Shown: positions 1-12,309 of the stretch, piece after piece
Layout: every line of letters starts with the position of its first letter
Numbering within the stretch: position 1 is the first letter of the stretch
Source: Dichomitus squalens LYAD-421 SS1
Lineage: Eukaryota; Basidiomycota; Agaricomycetes; Polyporales; Polyporaceae
DNA length: 53,275 nucleotides
NCBI RefSeq assembly: GCF_000275845.1
Contig: NW_006766927.1
Coordinates: 5,825-59,099 of the forward strand
Direction: 5' to 3'
Made by a program: the position numbers and the translations under genes
Notes under the pieces: generated by a model
What the model saw: the letters and a program-made list of their open reading frames with translations, nothing else
The model's database searches: none
Told to the model about the DNA's origin: nothing

Positions 1-2255
1 GTCTTAGCACGTCTTACGAGCGACCCTACTGCAACTTGAAGCTGGCGGCTTCTCTACTTTAATCAGAATCACTGGTGTACAGATTCCCTCCACCTTCAAA
101 TGTCCAACCAGACCGAAACCCTTCCTTTCAGAAAGTCCGGCCGTCTCACCTGGCAACCTGCTGCTGGCTCTGGCACAAAGACCGGGAATTGAGTGCGTCG
201 TGTCTTGGTAAACTGAATATATTCGCTATGCGAGCCCGAGAGCTGTAACAAGGCATAGTAGGGGGAAGAACAACGCGGCACACGTCGAGAAACCATCGCG
301 CGAGGATGCATAGATTACCTAATTCTGATATCACAGACGCCCGAAGGCCTGACCGACTCAAGAATCTATCCTGGAATCGACCCGTAGAAACGTGGGGTGG
401 TCAAAGTGCCCACACGAATCCAGGACGATTCCCTTTCACCGAATCGCTGCAGAATCGCTTGTCGAACCGTCCTCCGAAACGCCATCTTTGACTACCCCTA
501 ATTTGCCCACGCTACTTATCCAGTGCCGCTGATCTGTAGACCGAGAGTCGCCGGTACCTCTACCTCATGCTCTGCAAACTGGCAGCTTGGATCTCCTGAC
601 TGCTCGACTGTGCTTGCTTCTCGTTAGAGGGACCTCGAATTAACTGTTACGTGACACACACTTGTTCAGTGGCGAGATCCCGAGTGGTGGATCGCGATAT
701 GTCCTGACCGTCCATGGGTATTTAGAAGTCTTAAACACAACAAGATCACGTCCGACTCGACTGCTATTGAACCACGCTTCAATTGTTTGAATAAGAGAGT
801 AGTGAGAACACATCGGTTCCGTCCGGTCGCTTCCAAGACGGCTCCACTCGACGAGTCGACGCCAATCTGGGTGCCCTTCTCTTCTCGACTATGACCACGA
901 CCTCCACAGCACATCGATGTTGCTACGGAATGTTTACCCGCACGGCTTCCGCACAGTCCCGACTACTTCAAGGGGATTCCTACCGCTCGGCGCCGCTGCG
1001 TTGTAAGCTTATCAAAGAACGTCAAAAGGTCACAAGTGAGACTATGTTATATGCACCTCGATATGTCGATTCGGCGGATTAAACGACATCTGCTAGGTGG
1101 CAATGCTAGTCTGTGGTTGACTGGCAAGTACATGGCTCTGCCCAATGCGCAACTTCATGCGCGCGTTCGACGACTTTCATGAAGGCCCATGCCAGGTCAA
1201 TTCACAATGGGGCGTGTGCGTTCGTCGGTGGCTGCAATCGACGCCTCAGAAGATCCTAACGACATGGAATCGGCCCAGCCACGCCAACACCTTGACGGAG
1301 TGGGACCACAACGCCGCAACCCCATTCAACTTCGTCGCCTTCTCTCATAATACCACTGGATAGTACGACAAGCTCGTCGCGAGCCCCAAGCATACTTGGA
1401 ACTCTGAAGCGGGTTAGGGGTTTACGTTTAGGGTTGGCACACACCAGAAGATGCACGCTCGGCTCGGGGCCGAGTTCGCGAGCGTGCTGTCGATGATTAC
1501 CACTGCCGAAGGCATGTTCTGCACAAGATTCGATGGCCTTCCGCTGCACAAACTGCACGGGCTACCTGCCACACGCGCGCATGCCAAGCAGAGCGTTAAC
1601 ATTAGGCCCCCCTGCGTATCTGGGGCACGGATCCACGATATGCATATCATCCAGGGAGGGAATGAACGCCGAGTCAATGAGACGCTACGAAGGCTAACAT
1701 CGAGGTTGCCGGTGGATGAGATTACCTCGAACGTGCAACCATTGTAATACCATGTGCAGCATTCTACATACCTGTGTATCTTCTCAGAATTTGATATGGG
1801 ATTCGATGCTGTATTGTAGACATCGAGTGTAGCTGATCTCGACCTGTTGAAGACTTATAGGATCTGAAGTTGAGCTACCGTTTAGTGCCCCATAGCATCG
1901 AATATCAAATGACATTCAATATGACAAAGAAACTCAAGGACACTGTGCGCCCGGCCGCGTGATTGTGTATAAGGGCTCAGGGTCAAGGGGCGGAAGCTGA
2001 GTACTGATCAGGAGTACTGAGTGGTCGTCAACGGTATAATTCATGTGCGCACCAAAAGGGGCCACCTTGCTCGGCGCTCCACGAATTACGCATCTTGCTC
2101 TGCTCGTCTACCTTACTTTTGCCCCACTCCGAATCATCCAAACGGCTCATCGGATACTCGCGATATCAACTGGAGTCATTTCATTGCCTCGTAAATTGCG
2201 TAATTCCCTCAGGTGCGCATTGCAAAAGCGTGAGCTTCGCACGCACGAGTTCGAT
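1..2255. other. Upstream region, no assignable gene
   Basis: Only short open frames on both strands; none has recognisable motifs or a convincing exon chain. A minus-strand 100-codon frame (1256-1558) and a plus-strand 72-codon frame (1145-1363) overlap and neither looks conserved. The last few hundred bases must hold the DBR1 promoter; a TATAAG-like string lies near 1970 but is about 280 nt from the start codon, so I do not assign it. Confidence 0.4.
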
Positions 2256-4129
2256 ATGAAGGTACGCCCCTTCTCTACCCGCCTCAGTCAACGCGTTACA
2301 CATACTGCCCGTGTAATCATCACAAGATCGCTATTGAGGGATGCTGTCACGGAGAACTCGACGCTATCTACTCGCATATCGCGTCCCTCGAAGAGCGAAA
2401 TGGGTATAAGGTCGACCTCCTCCTCATCTGTGGCGACTTCCAGGCCATACGAAACTACCACGACCTGCAATGCATGGCGGTTCCCGACAAATATAAGAAG
2501 CTTGGAGGGTTTCTGAAGTAGGTGGGCTATCACCCATCCCCATTCGGTCGTGGTGGTGAGGATTCATTCGGTTTTACGTCGTGCAGATACTACACTGGCC
2601 AAGCCAAGGCACCGATCTTGACAATAGTCATCGGCGGGAATCATGAAGCCTCAAATTACTTCTGGGAGCTGTAAGTCATCCTTCACATCTGAATGCACGG
2701 TCTGCTGGAGGAAGCACAGGTACCATGGAGGTTGGCTTGCTCCGAACATATACTTCCTAGGTCATGCCGGGTGTGTGCAGGTGAATGGTGTACGTATAGC
2801 GGGCGCATCAGGGATATTCAAGGCACAAGATTTCAGACAAGGTGTGTCTCGTCTGTTCGTTCCTACTCTGTCTCAATTGAACCTCTCTCAGGCCATTGGG
2901 AACGAATTCCTTATAATCACAGCTCTGTGCGGAGTATATATCACATCCGGGAGTACAATGTTAGGCGGCTCTCCCTCGTACGTCTGACAACATCTAGCTC
3001 CATGAAGCCACAAGAAAAGGTTATCACTAACCAGCTTCCCGTTCGACTCATAGCTTTCATCTCCAGCGGTCTTCCTATCGCATGACTGGCCACAGGGCAT
3101 CGAACATCACGGAAACCTTCGAGATTTGCTTCGACGGAAGCCTTACTTCCGTGACGACATCAACAAAGGTGCTTTAGGTTCACCGCCCTTGATGGGCCTT
3201 CTGCGCACTCTCAAGCCGCAGTGGTGGTTCTCTGCACATCTGCACTGTCGCTTCGAGGCGACGGTCCTACATAACAGTCGAGATCCAGACGCTAGCAGCA
3301 TCCGCGACGCGACCAAGAGCGCAGAGAAAACGAATCCGGATGAGATCAACATCGAAGACGACGTAGATACCGAACCTGCAGCCGCAGCAGTTCCTGCAGA
3401 AGGTAGGGGAATCGCGCCCAGAAACACCGACGAGATAATCCTGGACGATGAGGAGGAAGATGTTAAAGCTCCGCCTACTCCCCTACCGCCCCCGACAGAA
3501 ACGAAGTTCCTCGCTCTCGACAAGTGCTTGCCCAGAAGACAGTTCCTTGAGGTATGTCGCCTGACCGGGAGAGCAATTTCAACACGTTGTGGCCATATAT
3601 TCCTCCCAAGCGGCTTGGTCGGAGCAAAGTCGCTGACGTTCTGCCGATTGCTGCAGGTAATCGACGTCGACATTATACCTCCTGGACAGCATCGAGAGGA
3701 TGGCCTCGTTCTATCATTCGACCCCGAATGGCTAGCAATCACTCGTGCATTCCACCAGCACATGACGCTCAGCCGCACCCAATCATCATATCCAGATGAA
3801 ACATCGGCGCGAGACGCAGTGCAGCGTGAGATAGGATGGATCAAGGAACACGTCCTCGCCAACAAGGATAATGGGATCATCAAAGTAGACGATATACAAC
3901 AATTCGTGATGACAGCACCGGCACCGGCACCGGAGGACAAGGACACAAGGGCCCAACGTAAGTCCTCGCGTTGATTCGGCTCGGCAAATGTGCGGAGAAG
4001 TCGACGATGGATGATTGGTTCTACGCAGCGCCGTATTATCCCAACCCTCAAACTGCGGCGTTCTGTGAGCTGCTGCAAATCGAGAACAAGGTCAATCTCA
4101 TTGTCCCTGAGAGTGGCTCGACGGCATAA
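2256..4129 (+). CDS. DBR1: RNA lariat debranching enzyme DBR1
   Basis: Metallophosphoesterase that cleaves the 2'-5' bond of excised intron lariats in the nucleus. Exons: 2256-2261, 2327-2517, 2587-2670, 2720-2841, 2892-2977, 3054-3551, 3657-3957, 4029-4129; phases agree and give 462 aa. The first exon is only ATGAAG and joins to [10 protein letters not shown], the family N-terminus, which fixes the start. Visible metal-site motifs in order: CCHGELD (Cys8, His10), [23 protein letters not shown] and [10 protein letters not shown], all in family order. An acidic, proline-rich linker follows the phosphoesterase domain (about residues 240-300), and the C-terminus keeps [11 protein letters not shown]. 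Length is within the fungal range. The 105-nt seventh intron (3552-3656) has no in-frame stop and divides by three, so retention would insert 35 residues. The family call is firm; the fifth intron acceptor (3053) is the least certain boundary. Confidence 0.93.
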
Positions 4130-7100
4130 GGCACAACTCCTCTTCCTCGTGTGTTCACTGCCTGTTCGCCACCACGCTATCCACCATGCTTCACCGCGTG
4201 TCGTGTCTCGAACACAACTAGTGATCGCGCCTCACGTCATGTATCTGCAAGGTTCGCCCCTTGTACATTCAATATTGCCATCCGTTCTTTTCTGTATCGC
4301 GCGCAACCAGTTCATTTTTTGTCTGTCCAGTGCCCATCATGTTGCTTATCTGCTCTTTCTCGCCACTCTTCCATTCTGCTCGATGGCTCACTTGACCTGA
4401 TTTCTCTGATTCCAAGACTGCGCCTTCGTGATAACGATCGCCTGTGAGCGCTCGTGACTCCGAGTCCCAAGCCGACTGGCTGCATCGGGCACGATCCTTT
4501 TACCCCACCGGTACGTCACATCAGGGTTGTGAACCCGATGAAACCCTCAACGGATCTAGACGGAAGAGGAGCTTATTTGCGGTCCTCACGCCGTTGAGCT
4601 CTTCTTTAGCGGTCAGTAAAGTTTTCCAGGTCCTCGCGGAGACGCTCAGAGACTTAGCGAGTGTTGGAAGACGCCAGTTCATATGCTTGTGCAGCCGAAG
4701 GAGGACTAGTCCAACACGCCTGTTCTACGTCGCGCTCCAGCCGTTGTAGCTTGACTCGGACGTTCGGCGCCCATGATTCCGCAAGTTATCTCACGGTCTG
4801 AGTTTAGGTTCGTGCTTTCCCCCAGATCTAACGCACTGGACTGCATCTCCGTACCGGTGCGTCGGCGTATTCCTCGGGACGAATCACTCAATTGGTATGC
4901 CACGCCCGGGGAAGGATGCGATGATCAGCGGGATTACGGAGCCTGTAGGCCCACCTTTGAAGCGGCGAAGACAACGGAAGTCACAAAGTAGGAACAATGT
5001 TGTGTGTGCGACTGTTCAGGCACCTGCAATTCATTCCAGGTACCTACATGCGTGACGCTTCCCCTTCGAAGCTAGGATTTGCTCACGCCGGTCGGCGCAG
5101 GCGTCGGACGAATTTGATTGTGGCATCGGGATTGCTCTTGACACGGCCCTTCGTATGTGTTCCCGTTGGCACAGCGTATGTGCTTTGAACTGTGGACTGT
5201 CAGAATCTGACCAGCCCGTGGCGAACGGTTGATGTCTGACCAGTACGCGCGTTACAGAGCACGAAAAAAGCCCGGATGCCATCCCGCCGTCTAGGACGCT
5301 CTGATAGCATATAGTGTCGCGTTTCAACACCAGAGCCTCAATGCAGGATAAGCCATACAGTCGAAACCTCATCTGCTGACTTACGAGACATACAGCGCCG
5401 CTGACTACGTGTAATAGATACCATCGCCGCATGGACCGTATGGTGTTTGATGGCCGTCGTCGCAGTTCTTGCAAGACGTCAAAGCTGAGCTACATGTCAC
5501 ATTGGCTCCCTTACACTAGCTCACTCGTTGCCTCGCAGGCGACAAGAGGCAGAGCTAACCCTGTAGGTGGGTTACACTTCTTTCCAGTTTCTGCAATTCG
5601 TGAATCGGCATCGCGAGGCGTGGGGTCGCGAAGACATCACATCTTCGAATCCACTTGCCAGTGGAGGACGACCGGTGCTTTGATCCTCCGGCTGAGAGAA
5701 CGTACAGAAGCGTATCGTGAAGTGCACATCTCCGAAGAGGTCTGACATGGCGAGTTTCTGGTGAGAGTGTACTGTGCACAATAGGATAGAGAAGATATAG
5801 GTCCCCAAGCACGGATGATGCTCTTCGCCTCGTGCTGTTGCGCCCGATCAGCGTGTGAGCTCACGGCTTCCAGACCTTCCCCCTCAGGCGAGTGCCACTG
5901 TTCTCATCAGTCGGATTTTTTCGCGCTGCTGCTCTGACACGGAGACCCCCGTTTCTGTTTACTGTATCGTCTATGTCTCCAACATTGGCGTGGTGAAGCT
6001 CTGGCAACCGTTGACCGAGTCCTATTCAAGGGGCACATGTCACCCCAACGCGCCACGGGCATCGATTTCTACGCTCGGAGCTACGTCCGACGTCAAACCT
6101 GCGACGACGATGATACATCCACGTAGAACCTCGACTTTACACTCCATACCTTCTAATCGTACGGCGAGAGACGCCATTACAGAACACTCACTGCAAGCCT
6201 TCGACTGACATCGCCGCCGCTGGGCATCGCAACTCGGTGGTCTATGTCCCGAGGGTCACGATTCGAGATTATCGTCATAATAGAGGCACCCTGTTGCCAG
6301 AGGACCAAGGAGAGCAAGTCTTGTATTACTCACAGCATCCTCTGCGGCATTGTGAGCCTACCAGCCCTACTTACGGCCAGGAGGCACTCATCGTGCTGAG
6401 GTTGCCTCCCCCAAATCGCATGTCTTTCTTTCGAGAGCGGCCACGCTGAATTTTGAGTTCACAAGGGTCTTCAAGTTGTTATGTAGAGGGCCAACAGTCT
6501 GTCAACATCCATCGACACAAAGATGAGCGGAAGGAGAGCAGCAATAGGTAACGGGGCAAATATCCAGGAAACGCTGGGTACCTTCCCCCTATATCAGCAG
6601 GGACCGAGACGGCGTTCGTAGGATGTCTCAGGCCTGCCAGGACCGTACTTTATAGCATACCTGTCGCAGCCTCCGCCGGCCTTCGTGGAACAAGCACCGC
6701 TCAGGCACCCAACGGACAACCGGACATGGGGCCCGCTATTGCCAGTGAGGCACAAATATATGTTATACCTACACATCGACCTATAGTTCTATGGAGCTAA
6801 TCCTTTCACCATCAGACCAGTTCACGCAGCACTACGGAGGAAAGACTGTACCTACACGTCCGGGGCTATTTCTGCGACGCTGCGACCTTGACTAACAAGG
6901 TTGAACCTACGCTGCGCGAGGCGAACGACTCAGCATGGATGCCCGCTGAGCCCGTACTAATGCATGCATGTAGAGGTTGGATGCAGCGAATTACGGACGA
7001 ACAACGTTTCTTGTAGTTCTGGTACTCACACTGGCGCAATTGATTTCCGTTACGCTGGGTGGGTCAATTCTCATTTCACAGGGGACAGTGGAAGCGGCTT

Positions 7101-10100
7101 TCATTCGAATGATGCCTGCGCGGAGCTAGGACGGCATTTTAGAATCATCCCGATAAGATAGAGCCCCGATCCAGTATAAAGCTTGACTAGCGCAGACGTG
7201 TTTCATGGGCACCGCTGAGAAACTGGAGTCTGACTAAGGTTCTCCTCGGTGTCAAAAAGCGCGTGGTCCACAGTGAGGTTTCGGCCTACTCGGCCTACAC
7301 TCTAAATGGTTTGCCGTTCCCATGAATATACCGAATTTGGAGAACTGCTGGATTGTCGAACAGTTTCGAGACTGATCACGTCAGTGATGCGAAAGAAATC
7401 AGATACTTCAACGCCATCATCTACAAGTTGCGCGGCTCCTTGGCGGTCAATGTTTCCATCACCAGTTCGCGATGCTCGCGTCACATTTCTCAGGTCCGCC
7501 GGCAGCTGTTTTACGGTACACCTTTCCGTCAGTATATCCGCCGCGCAATGTCGCCGTAAGCAGATCGCTGTTAGCGAGGACTTGAGACCGCGCTAGTGGT
7601 CAGGGTGAAGATAGCTACGGCCCGCGGTCACGTTGGCAAAACCAACGCCTCGGTCTGTGGGCCTGGGTGAATCTACGCTTCGGCTGACCCTGTGATCCAC
7701 ATTGACAGATTCGCTCTAGCGCGCCGTAGCATGTTGGCATCGTCTGATACGCCGTGAAGCCGAGTGTAACGTGTTCAATTTTAAGGAACCTTTTTAACCA
7801 CGGCTTTGTGAATCGCAAATTTAAGATATCCCTCAGGGGACCCCACGCGAGGAGCCTGCCAATACGCGCGATGCTAGATTCCCAGACCGCGGTTAGGAAC
7901 TTTTACTCACGGGAAGCGTCAGGAAAGGGAATCAATGCGGCGAATGGCAAAGTAGCGTGACAGTAAGCACAGCACCATGGTGCATCTGTCTTGGGAGTTC
8001 ACTTTCCACGTTGACAGCAGCGCACGGGGCGCGGGCACGCGCGGGACTCCAACATGCGAAATGCTGCGGGCACATGGCTGCTGCTTCTCGATATAACCAT
8101 GGGCGTGCCTGACGCTGCCGGCGGGAACGCAATCGTGGGCCGATAGCCATATGTACACAGCGCCAGTTCTCAACCTCAATCCAGATCGCCCTTCCGGCCT
8201 CAATACAAGATTCCCCATCCTGCGGTACGCTTCCGTGCCTGGCCCGGTGTACAGGACGAGGCTGAAGCTTCTCTCGTCTTGCCCCAAGTTATCAACTCTC
8301 ATGGCCTGCCCTTGTCTGCTCTCTCGCTTGAACACAGTCATATATGATGTTCTTCCACTTGCGAACCGGTGAAGGCAGTTGACTGAATAGCTCACGACTC
8401 ATGAGACGGTGATCCTTATTAGGTACGGAGTTGAGCATCGACTCACATGGCATGATCGCAGTGTAATGAGCTAAGCTTTCGTTCTTGCATAGCGTGGCAT
8501 AACCTATATGGTGCGCATCGTGAACTACCGTGTCCAGTTTTGACCCGAATGCCTATAGGTCGCCAGAAAGAATAGCGATAGAGCGGCACTCCCCGGTGTG
8601 TTGACAGAGAGAGATATTAGTGCCTCAGTGCGTCCGTACGATCGACCAAGCTCGGCCTGAGTAGACCTCCATAGTGCACGGCTACTAAGTCGTTCGCCAC
8701 CCTTGCGGGAACAATGCGTGGTATGGGACCAGCGAGAGCACGCGCGACCGTCGCAATAGTATATACCGCGGTCGACGATCACGCTTGAACCGACGTCCTA
8801 CGTTTATCCGTCAGCTATGACAGCATGAGACATTTCGTGTGAGTCGCACCCGTCTTGCGCGACCCTCTCGCACAATAAGTGTGTGATGTTGGCGTGTGGC
8901 CAGAAAGTGATGTTTCGGACCCGAGGAACGTCTGCTATCTCGCCGTCTTCGGACAAAAGCACCGGGTAGCCGAGCTCGCATGCCCTACAAGATTCGGGTA
9001 GGCATTGTACAGTCGTAGCATGCAATTGCAAAGCATAAAACAGGCCGTACGAATGACCTGATATTTAACACAATGTATCGTGCCAAACTCTAGAGTCACG
9101 GTATCTGTGATCAACCGGGATCGAGTGGGATCAGATAGCGTATAGTTCTCGACTCATTGCCGGACAATTTCGCTCCTTAGCGTCGAATTGACCGACGTCT
9201 GGCACAATGGAAATAATCTGTCAGCATGCGCGCGCAATGGCTGATATCCGGTCATCCCCGAGGTATCGGAGACGAGTCCGGCGAAGAGAGAAGATGCAAG
9301 CTCCGCCCGGGTTTCGCACAATGTGAGAGGTTAAGGGGCACCCGCGGATGGAACCTGGGTATCTCGGACACGGTAGAACGACAAGAGGGAAGCAAGAAGG
9401 CTTTGTCATCTCTCGGAGTTTTCGTGCGCGGCACAAGGCATCCGGGACAGAAGGTCCCAATAAGCTTTCTGCACTGTTGTCCGTTCAGCGGGCCGGTAGC
9501 GCGGTCCATCGTCCCTCCCGTATAGTTTGAGAGCGCTCACTCGAGGCGAGCGCACCGCGTACGTACCTCGCACATAGACGTCGAATCCTCGAAGCCCGGA
9601 CGGAGGTATTGCCATCTCGAGAACTCAATCCCAACTCCCCAAGTCGGCAGAGGACCGGATACGATCTCGAACGAATCCGACCGTGCGCGCGAAAACTGGT
9701 GACCGAGTCGCCCACGGTCAGATCAGACGGACGAGGTGAGAGGTGAGAGCGAGGTTCGTACTAGGCTAGAAGCCGGAGAAACGATGCGCGGTGTCCGCAC
9801 TCCGTGGCCGTTGTGGGAGACTCGCTTAGGGGGACAGATATGGTGAAGCTGCGCCGTGGCAGATGTCCGGTACGAGGCGCACAGTATGTCCCTTGCCACA
9901 TATCGGCGGTGGCCGCGGGACGTTCATGGTGCTAGGCTTTGTGAGCGAGCGCGCAATAGAGGTCGAAACGTACTATGTACTGTTCGCGGACCATCAGCAA
10001 AAGTGCTAAAATCGCCCTCACAATTGCCGGTATTGCCTGAAGCGTCGGTTCAGGCGCGGGACAGCCCGAGCGCCCGATATGGGAGCCCGCGCATCCAGTT

Positions 10101-10530
10101 TTTGCGAGTCTTCTTCCACCGTGGTGCACCGCAGACTGCGAGCTGGCACGCCACCGGCCGCTCATGGTCCGCCGGTTTAAGGTGACTCTTCGCATCGATG
10201 GATGGCGTGGCGGGTGCGCCGAGCGTCCATAGCGCCTTCCTTCGTCGACGCCATCTTCTCCAGGTCTGGAGCGCGGCGACGGGAGTGGTCTTGAAGGAGG
10301 TATATGCCCCTGTACGCGTGCGGCACCGGCTTCTGAACTCCGGTCATAGTCAGTGCTAAGGGACAGTTTGCGGACGACTCAACAAGTGCGCATACACGCA
10401 GTGGTCAGGGCGATAAGTGGGAGAGGATAGCTAAGTTTCCTCTCAACCACTGCCAGCGCGAGCACGTGTTCAGTGGGTTGAACGTGTCCGGTGAGTAGGC
10501 GCCGATGCGCGTCACAGCTCCACCTTTGCG
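4130..10530. other. Gene-poor stretch of 6.4 kb
   Basis: No open frame here resembles a known family, and I could not assemble an exon chain with biased third positions on either strand. No obvious long terminal repeats, terminal inverted repeats or tRNA-like folds were seen by eye. Base composition is mixed rather than strongly AT-skewed. It may be old transposon debris or divergent noncoding DNA; small genes could be missed. Confidence 0.4.
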
Positions 10531-10531
10531 C

Positions 10532-10537
10532 TATAAA
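10532..10537 (+). promoter_or_regulatory. TATA box of the putative secreted-protein gene
   Basis: TATAAA followed about 25-85 nt later by a pyrimidine-rich tract (about 10560-10620), the usual layout of a well-expressed fungal promoter. The first candidate ATG is at 10667. This promoter-like context is the main reason to believe a gene starts here. Confidence 0.45.
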
Positions 10538-10666
10538 GAGCGTCCTTGCGCAGAAAACGTCAATTCCCCTCTTTCCCTTGTACTCGTATAATCTCTCTCA
10601 GATCACGCTCCTCAACTCCCAGACCAACTGCTGTTGGTTACAAACACCCACCCTCCAAGCTGAAGG

Positions 10667-11284
10667 ATGCACTGCGCGGCAATCACGCGCTGTAAGTATG
10701 TACATATTCCGGCGCATATATGCGCCCATCTACTGACTCTTCCTAGCGAGCTCGTCTACTACGCCTTCACCATCAGTGATGCATGCTTCAACTCGCGTCT
10801 TAACCAGCCTCTCCTTTCTCTCACTCCAGCTTATCCTCGTTCTCGTTCTCCTCCAGATCGCATACAGCCACCCGGTTTCCTCTCCAGAGCTGGCAGGGCT
10901 GGCAACACTCGCTAAGTCGCTCCTTCAGTTTGGATGACCGGTCGCTTTTTGTATCCACAGCAAGGGCAAGATCCCGTTGTGGAACGGTCAGCATGCGGCG
11001 AATATTCTAACAAGTCCGCTCTTGAGCCTCAGCATTGGTTCTGCGGTCACGCGAGGCTTGTGCCTTCCCCGGCCCCTTGTAAGCTCCTTCCCCGTTCCTC
11101 CCTGTCCCCCACTCTTTCCACCTCATCTTCTGTTCGCTCTCTCTCCCTGTAGAGCATGCCTGACTCTACCGTCCCACCTCCTCTGCTCCTGGCTTTTCCT
11201 GCTCCCTACTCACCCCCACTCACCGTAGTGTCAGCCCCAGCACGTTTTGGCTGCATAGCAGACACAATCGCATCATCCATTTAG
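10667..11284 (+). CDS. Putative small secreted protein, unknown family
   Basis: I do not recognise this protein. A four-exon model (10667-10691, 10747-10915, 10961-11078, 11153-11284) keeps one frame and gives 147 aa. The chain has good GT-AG sites (GTAAGT at 10692, acceptor CCTAG; GTAAGC at 11079, acceptor CTGTAG). Met20 (10779) begins a classical signal peptide: a short Arg-containing start, then the Leu/Val-rich core LILVLVLLQIAYS, then a polar stretch. Either ATG could be used; the first would put 19 residues before the signal. The mature part contains GKIPLWNGQHAANIL and ends in a proline-rich tail. A TATA box and CT-rich tract precede it. Its 3' end converges on the PTP relic. Boundaries of exons 3-4 are uncertain, and the gene could be truncated or a relic. 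Confidence 0.35.
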
Positions 11285-11900
11285 GTCGCGTTCACCGATC
11301 AGCGCCCTTCGTTTCTTCGACAACGACACCCCAGTCCAGCCCAAGCGCGCATATAGTCTCCCCGCCACCTCGGCATCCATCGGGTACCCTCTATCTCGCG
11401 TTGCAATTTCTAGTAGTGTTCGCGAGCGACGAGGTAGCGCCACAAGCAACTCAACGGTACGTAGGATCTTGAAGTCTGGGATGTTCCTTCCGCTTGTGCA
11501 TCTCGCGCCGGACACTATCAGGGACCATATTGACGGCGACGAACCCGCCCATATTCTAACACCCGCAGAACAGTGCAGGAGCACGGGTGGGTCGTCCTTT
11601 GCGGTCCCCGAAATCTCCGTGATTGTGTTGACTGTAGGAGCGTATTTGCCCGCAACAACGGTATTGCCATGCAGCAGCACTGTTGTACGGTAGAGTAGGC
11701 TTTCTTCCCACGGCCTCTGGTCCGCGCTCCATGACACTCCGACAGCCTCGTCAACGTGGTGCATCAAGTGCAGCACACTACGCGGGTCATCAGGGACCTT
11801 GAGATTGGGCCAATCGACGTACTGGAACTGTGTGACAGTCCGGGGAGGCGGTCGCGGGTACGCGGTGTTGGTGAGCTCAGTTTGTCGTCCTCGTTGTCCT
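11273..11900 (-). pseudogene. Protein-tyrosine phosphatase relic, frameshifted at the catalytic loop
   Basis: The minus strand encodes the core of a classical protein-tyrosine phosphatase. From about 11880 downward it reads RTVTQFQYVDWPNLKVPDDP, the WPD-loop neighbourhood, then a helix with LHLMHHVDEAVG, then PPVLLHCSAGV, the Cys-containing phosphate-binding loop. Immediately after HCSAGV (about 11550-11562) one base is missing relative to the expected GVGRTG spacing. The conserved continuation GGFVAV is found in the next frame. In the original frame the ORF runs on without similarity to stop near 11273. No complete N-terminal half or start was found upstream. This points to a dead fragment of a full-length gene, although a sequencing error at the shift cannot be excluded. 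It lies tail-to-tail with the putative secreted-protein gene. Confidence 0.6.
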
Positions 11901-12247
11901 TCTCCTACATGTCGACAACACCATCACCACCCTTGCTGTTGGATATCATACTTGCGCTTTGGCTTATCCTTCGTGAATATGTAATTATGTATCATCGTCT
12001 TGTTCGGCAATACGATTACCTGCCCGTGCATCCTCCCGAGCCCAATTATCAGTTCGATGTAAATGGAATACATTTTTAGTTCCTAGGCACACACCACCTG
12101 GACTCTCCTGATCATCCAATGCATGAATTTCGAGCCAATGACGCAAATAACCTGCACCATGTGTCCCTTATTGCCCCACGTCGCACCAACTTGCAGCATT
12201 TGCCCCGTCTCGCAATTCTGACAATTCCAGGCAACCTTGAAAGGTAC
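11901..12247. other. Intergenic, possible 5' remnant of the PTP relic
   Basis: Upstream (minus sense) of the phosphatase core the frame is broken by stops. I see nothing else that can be assigned. Confidence 0.3.
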
Positions 12248-12309
12248 GGCGTTCGAACGCCGGTATTGCATGGCACCGCAATCTCTGCAATACCATGCAA
12301 TACCGGCGA
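12248..12309. repeat. Nested perfect palindromes / hairpin
   Basis: Bases 12248-12263 form a perfect 16-nt palindrome centred on TTCGAA. Overlapping it, 12259-12274 (CGCCGGTATTGCATGG) and 12294-12309 (CCATGCAATACCGGCG) are perfect 16-bp inverted arms separated by 19 nt. The loop carries further GCAAT/GCAATA copies. A single strand could fold into a stable stem. It sits in noncoding DNA between the PTP relic and the zinc-finger gene. It may be a miniature inverted-repeat remnant, a protein-binding site or a structured RNA; no target-site duplication was identified. Confidence 0.6.

Noticed and set aside
1411..1437. Telomere-like TTAGGG words
   Set aside because: Only two imperfect copies; too few for an interstitial telomere tract.
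2978..2997. A 20-nt intron followed by a microexon in DBR1
   Set aside because: Too short for splicing; the 76-nt intron 2978-3053 gives a better in-phase join to the conserved SHDWP segment.
3143..4078. 311-codon antisense ORF over DBR1
   Set aside because: Shadow of the coding strand, whose family match is unambiguous.
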